A stretch of 64,000 bases of DNA from Petaurus breviceps papuanus (Eukaryota; Chordata; Mammalia; Diprotodontia; Petauridae). The stretch spans positions 18,896,341 to 18,960,340 of the forward strand of contig JAMXIF010000058.1 in NCBI GenBank assembly GCA_028583685.1. The letters are read 5' to 3'. The position numbers and the translations under genes were made by a program. This document shows, piece after piece, positions 60,386 to 64,000 of the stretch. How positions within the stretch are numbered: position 1 is the stretch's first letter; every line of letters starts with the position of its first letter. Under the pieces are notes generated by a model. The model ran no database searches, had not been told where the DNA came from, and saw only the letters and a program-made list of their open reading frames with translations.

Positions 60386-60764
60386 TTCCATCTTTTGAAA
60401 AATGACCTAGTGAATGATCCCGGGGGGTGGGGGTTGGAGAGCAAAAGAAAAATTCTTGGATCTTATTCTATATGTAAAACAAAAAATGTATTGTTGAAAC
60501 TTTGGATTTTCCTTCATCACAGTAAAAATATAGTGCTGCTGATTTTCATTTTTATCCTTGAGGGTAGGAATATGGAGAAGTTGATATAGCCATACTGTTT
60601 TATAAATTAGGCCTTGTTTTGAATAGTATGCTACAGAAATACAAAACCACTCTTTTGTAGTAAATGTTTTGTGGGCTGAAAGTATATAAATTCTGTTATA
60701 TATATAACTGGAGGAATAACTATTTGACATTTTTTTTTCAGATCTTGTCTTGAAATTTCCCAAA

Positions 60765-61010
60765 TTAACTCTGTATTTTTATTTCATATATAATTAACTT
60801 GATGGAAATGACCAAAATTTCACATGTCACGCTCAGTCTACTCCATATCTGGTCACACTTTCTGTCTAGTAAAAGTGCTTCCTTTTTCATTTCAATCTCA
60901 CCGTTCTGGTCTAATACTTCAGAAATATTGCTGAGAAGAAAAAATAGCTCCTCTAAATTCAGGTAAGCAAAGAAAATGAAAACTTTGCTTCTGATGTTAT
61001 GGGTTTTCAT
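60765..61010 (-). other. Unassigned minus-strand reading frame, 81 codons
   Basis: The frame reads ELFFLLSNISEVLDQNGEIE, then MKKEALLLDRKCDQIWSRLS, a composition that looks like real protein. The minus strand has an acceptor-like gctattttttcttctcag inside it, and a TTTATT (AATAAA on the minus strand) overlaps its stop region. I do not recognise the protein. It could be a terminal exon of an unplaced gene, a decayed retrocopy, or chance. Confidence 0.25.
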
Positions 61011-61289
61011 GGCAATTAAGAAAACTTAAAATAACTACAGAAGATATTTATCAAAATGCCTTTGTTTCTCTCAAATAATATTTTGGATTTGATAGGAAAG
61101 AGGGAGAGCTTCTAGGTAACAGCACCAGAAAAGCAGAGGTGGTGAGGATGAGGCGTGTTTAGTGACTAGTTTGGCCAGAGTGGTTTTGTGTAGGAGAGCA
61201 GTGGAGGATAGACTTGGCCATGTAGTGACTTGGCCCTAGGCCCACCCACTGCAGGACAGAGCTGTGCAAAAGTACCAAGAGGAGAGAGA

Positions 61290-61460
61290 GGCACCCTGGG
61301 GTGGGGAGTCAGGAAATCCTGGTTTCAAATCTTGCCTCTGACAAATAACTCGTTGTGTAACCTTAGGCAAGTTGTCTCACTGTCTTCTTACTGAGCCTGC
61401 TAACTCTCTAAGACTAAATTGCAGAACTATTGCTGATCTACATTGGTAAAGGGCATTGAA
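61290..61460 (+). repeat. MIR/CORE-type SINE remnant
   Basis: gtaaccttaggcaagttgtc and tgccagagctaac-like words followed by actattgctgatctacattg. The fit is partial. Confidence 0.45.
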
Positions 61461-62790
61461 ATAAAAAAATTTTGAGCAAAACCAAAATTAGGATAGATAG
61501 AATAAATGAGCTGTGCGGTGACCAAAAATCCCTAACTTAAGTCAGAAGAACCCTGCTAACAAATAGAAGTAATTAAAGGCAATTTATTTGATTAAGAAAT
61601 ATGATTAAAAATAATACATTTACAATACATATTTACAATAATGTATACTTAACCATCAGTCTTTGGGCAAAGACACAATGCTGAAATAACCAGAAAAAAG
61701 ACAGGTTTGTTAGGAAGCCTAGTTTCATAAGAAAGGTGCCCTCCCAAGCCTTTTGAAAAGACTTTGAATTGTGTTTTAATTAAGATTGTGGATTTTAAAG
61801 TCACTGGACTGTCTTCTGCTTTTCTATTCATTTCCCTGAGTACAACAGATCTGAGGCAAGGGTTAGGAACATTATTCCAAGCTAAAGGCTTGGAGAAGTA
61901 AATGACAGGTAAAAATGAGAGAGAAGGGAACAGTGTAACCTCAGTAGCCTGTGGCAATTTTGGCATCTAGGTATACTACAACATGGTTCTATGTATCCCT
62001 TAGACATCAGAAGTGGGTTAATTTCTGTTCTTGTTTCTCATACATTATTTTATCAAATAATGAGGCAAGGAAGAGTAGAACACTTTTTGTATATAAAATT
62101 TCAGGAAAAAATGGACCAAAAATTTTTTTCTTAGAAGGAAAATTCAATTATTTGGCAATTTCATTTATGTGATGATAATTTATTTCCTACTGATGCTGGA
62201 TAAGTGAAGTATTTATTAGTATATTACCAATGAATTGCTTATTGTAAATGTTTGTTTCTATTTTGTTAGGCAAAAATCATACAGAGGCCAGTTACCTGGG
62301 TTTGTAATTTTGGACTAAGTATTGGAAGATCACTAATTAAGAGAAGTTTCTTGGCTTCCCCTCTGGAATCTTTAAACCTGACCAGCCTATCTATCTTCCA
62401 ACCAATTTAATTGGGAGCCCAGCTCCTAATAATGACAGCCTGAGTAGCTTGACATGCTCACCACATTGGAGAGGAGGAAGCTAACAATGTAAAGTGAGTT
62501 TGGGTTTGGATGAGAAGGTCTCAACTCATTCTGCATTTAACTTCCATTATTTTACACAGTAGATGTTCTAAAATTCTTTTAAGTTGTTGAATATCAGTAA
62601 ATAAGATTTCATCTTCTCTAATGCTCATGGCAGTGTGGATGGGGCCTGGATTCTTGAAGGGCATGTTAGCCAGGATTTGGTAGGTCCTACTAAGCTGGAA
62701 AGGCATCATATAGAAAGGGGGACCCTTTTTATGGTCAATATGTCATTGGAAGGCTAAATTTTGAGAAACTGTTCTCCAAAGTAGTTACAT
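61460..62790. other. Intergenic sequence, including a minus-strand frame at 62521-62709
   Basis: No repeat is recognised. The minus-strand frame of 62 codons reads SIREDEILFTDIQQLKRILE, then HLLCKIMEVKCRMS. It looks protein-like but has no homologue that I can name. Confidence 0.3.
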
Positions 62791-62794
62791 GGTA

Positions 62795-63025
62795 CAGTCA
62801 TTAGAGTAGAGGACTTGGAGTCAGGAAGACCTGAGTTTATTTCCTGCCTTGAACATCCTAGCTGTGTGACCCTATGCCAGTCCCTTTACCTCTCTGTTCC
62901 TCAGTTTCCTCTTCTGTAAAATGAAGATAATATCACTTCACAGAGTTGTAAAGATCAAATGAATTAACATATGTAAAATGTTTTGAAAACCTTAAAGTGC
63001 CATATTAGCTATTATCATTACCAAA
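62795..63025 (+). repeat. CORE-SINE
   Basis: gacttggagtcaggaagacc, agctgtgtgaccctatgcca, cagtttcctcttctgtaaaa and gtgccatattagctattatc are in order. Confidence 0.8.
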
Positions 63026-63059
63026 GGGTAGATACCAGATGATGAATTTTTTTTTTTGT

Positions 63060-63135
63060 CTATAGCAATTCAGTTAGATATCTACTGTGTAGAAAGCACT
63101 ATGCTAGGCTTTAGGGATATAAGGATAATTATTGT
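63060..63135 (+). repeat. Piece of the unclassified dispersed repeat
   Basis: tctactgtgtagaaagcact and atgctaggctttagggatat. Confidence 0.45.
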
Positions 63136-63439
63136 AGTAACTTCCTGATTAGGCTTCCTTTCAGTTTCTCCATTTCATCCTTAGCGCAACTCTCAAATAT
63201 TCCTAAAGCACAAATTCTCTACCTTGCCATTCCCCTTCTAGATGTTAACCGTTTTTTGTTTGTTAGGGAGACCTTCGGCAATCTGATGAATGTAGGGATC
63301 CTTTCTCAGAATAATATTTTTAAATGCACAAAACAGAATCATAGGATTACAAAGGAAACCACTTATATTGAAATACAGTTAACTTCATGAACCCCAATTA
63401 AAGAACAGAAGCCTAGGATAAGATCAAGACTTTAGAACA

Positions 63440-63600
63440 AAAGGGGACTAGTCCAGCCCCTTCGTTTAGGGGAGACCAGGGAGAGGGGAGATTAAGTGAT
63501 TTGTCCGAAGTCCCACAGTGGCAGGGGCAGGTTTGAATTCTGGTCCTTAGACTCAAATGGTCTTTCTCCCAACCCAGTCACTTCTGCCTGCCTCTCTTAG
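63440..63600 (-). repeat. MIR-type SINE remnant
   Basis: gattaagtgatttgtccgaa and gtttgaattctggtccttag in antisense order. Confidence 0.5.
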
Positions 63601-63894
63601 CTTGCCCTATAAAGCTCTTCACCACACAATTCCAGCTGACCTTTCTAGGCTTAGTGCACATGATTTTGGTTTCATGAATTCTGCCCTCCGGGCAGACTGA
63701 CTGCTTTGCTGTTCCTTGAGCATAACATATTATCTCTTGCTTCTTTGACCTGGTACCAAATCATATTGCACTGTGCCTATCTGCCTTCAGTCTTCCTGAT
63801 TCTCCTTCAGAGCTTAGTTCATGTCCTGCTCCTACAGGAATACTTTCTAGATTCAGTTAGTGTTAACCCCTCTCTCCAAAAGAAATTATGTTGT

Positions 63895-63995
63895 ATCACT
63901 ACATACATACATATACATATATACACACACATATGTATGTGTGTGTGGGCATACATGCACATATGTATGTGTATACATATGTATATTTTCATATT
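63895..63995. repeat. TA/CA/TGTA-rich simple repeat at the window edge
   Basis: acatacatacatatacatat followed by acacacacatatgtatgtgt. It runs close to the window end. Confidence 0.8.
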
Positions 63996-64000
63996 TATCT

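Noticed and set aside
61649-61966. 105-codon minus-strand frame MPKLPQATEVTLFPSL
   Set aside because: No recognised homology, no splice or polyadenylation context and low-complexity composition; frames of this length are expected by chance in AT-rich DNA.

Overview
The window is mammalian genomic DNA, almost certainly from a marsupial, and is filled by one host gene. Evidence for a marsupial is the density of tRNA-derived CORE-SINEs with the marsupial-type head and tail, WSINE1/MAR-like SINEs, SINEs with RTE-type tails, and L1 copies with a marsupial-type organisation. The order (American or Australian) cannot be fixed from the sequence alone.

The host gene is the C-terminal half of NUP205, the large alpha-solenoid nucleoporin of the inner ring of the nuclear pore, on the + strand. 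I placed 24 exons between 736 and 60172. They add up to 3228 nt, which is 1075 codons plus a TGA stop, with consistent phases throughout. The first part of the gene lies to the left of the window. A short 3'UTR with an AATAAA at 60358 follows the stop. The intron between 52581 and 56060 has a U12-type 5' splice site and a U12-type branch site. Exon 6 has a NAGNAG acceptor. The 89-nt intron after exon 10 has a very weak donor.

Layout: 1-13032 holds exons 1-11, with small repeats, a DNA-transposon MITE and a decayed antisense 7SL RNA pseudogene. Intron 11 (13033-25600) holds a 5.6-kb antisense L1 with a visible target-site duplication, a four-unit SINE block nested inside it, a second MITE and CORE-SINEs. 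25601-27680 holds exons 12-14. Intron 14 (27681-36138) carries nested antisense L1s. 36139-44910 holds exons 15-19 with L2 remnants, a solitary LTR inside one L2, and a sense L1 3' end interrupted by SINEs. 44911-60172 holds exons 20-24 in SINE-rich introns. 60173-64000 is the NUP205 3'UTR and intergenic DNA with two unassigned minus-strand reading frames.

The most unusual pattern is a tRNA-derived SINE family (called family A here). It occurs as single units and as head-to-tail dimers whose left and right arms carry consistent, different diagnostic bases, an Alu-like architecture. One four-unit block and one single copy that looks like a left/right recombinant support this reading. No CRISPR array, bacterial-type operon, functional tRNA gene or other complete protein-coding gene was found.
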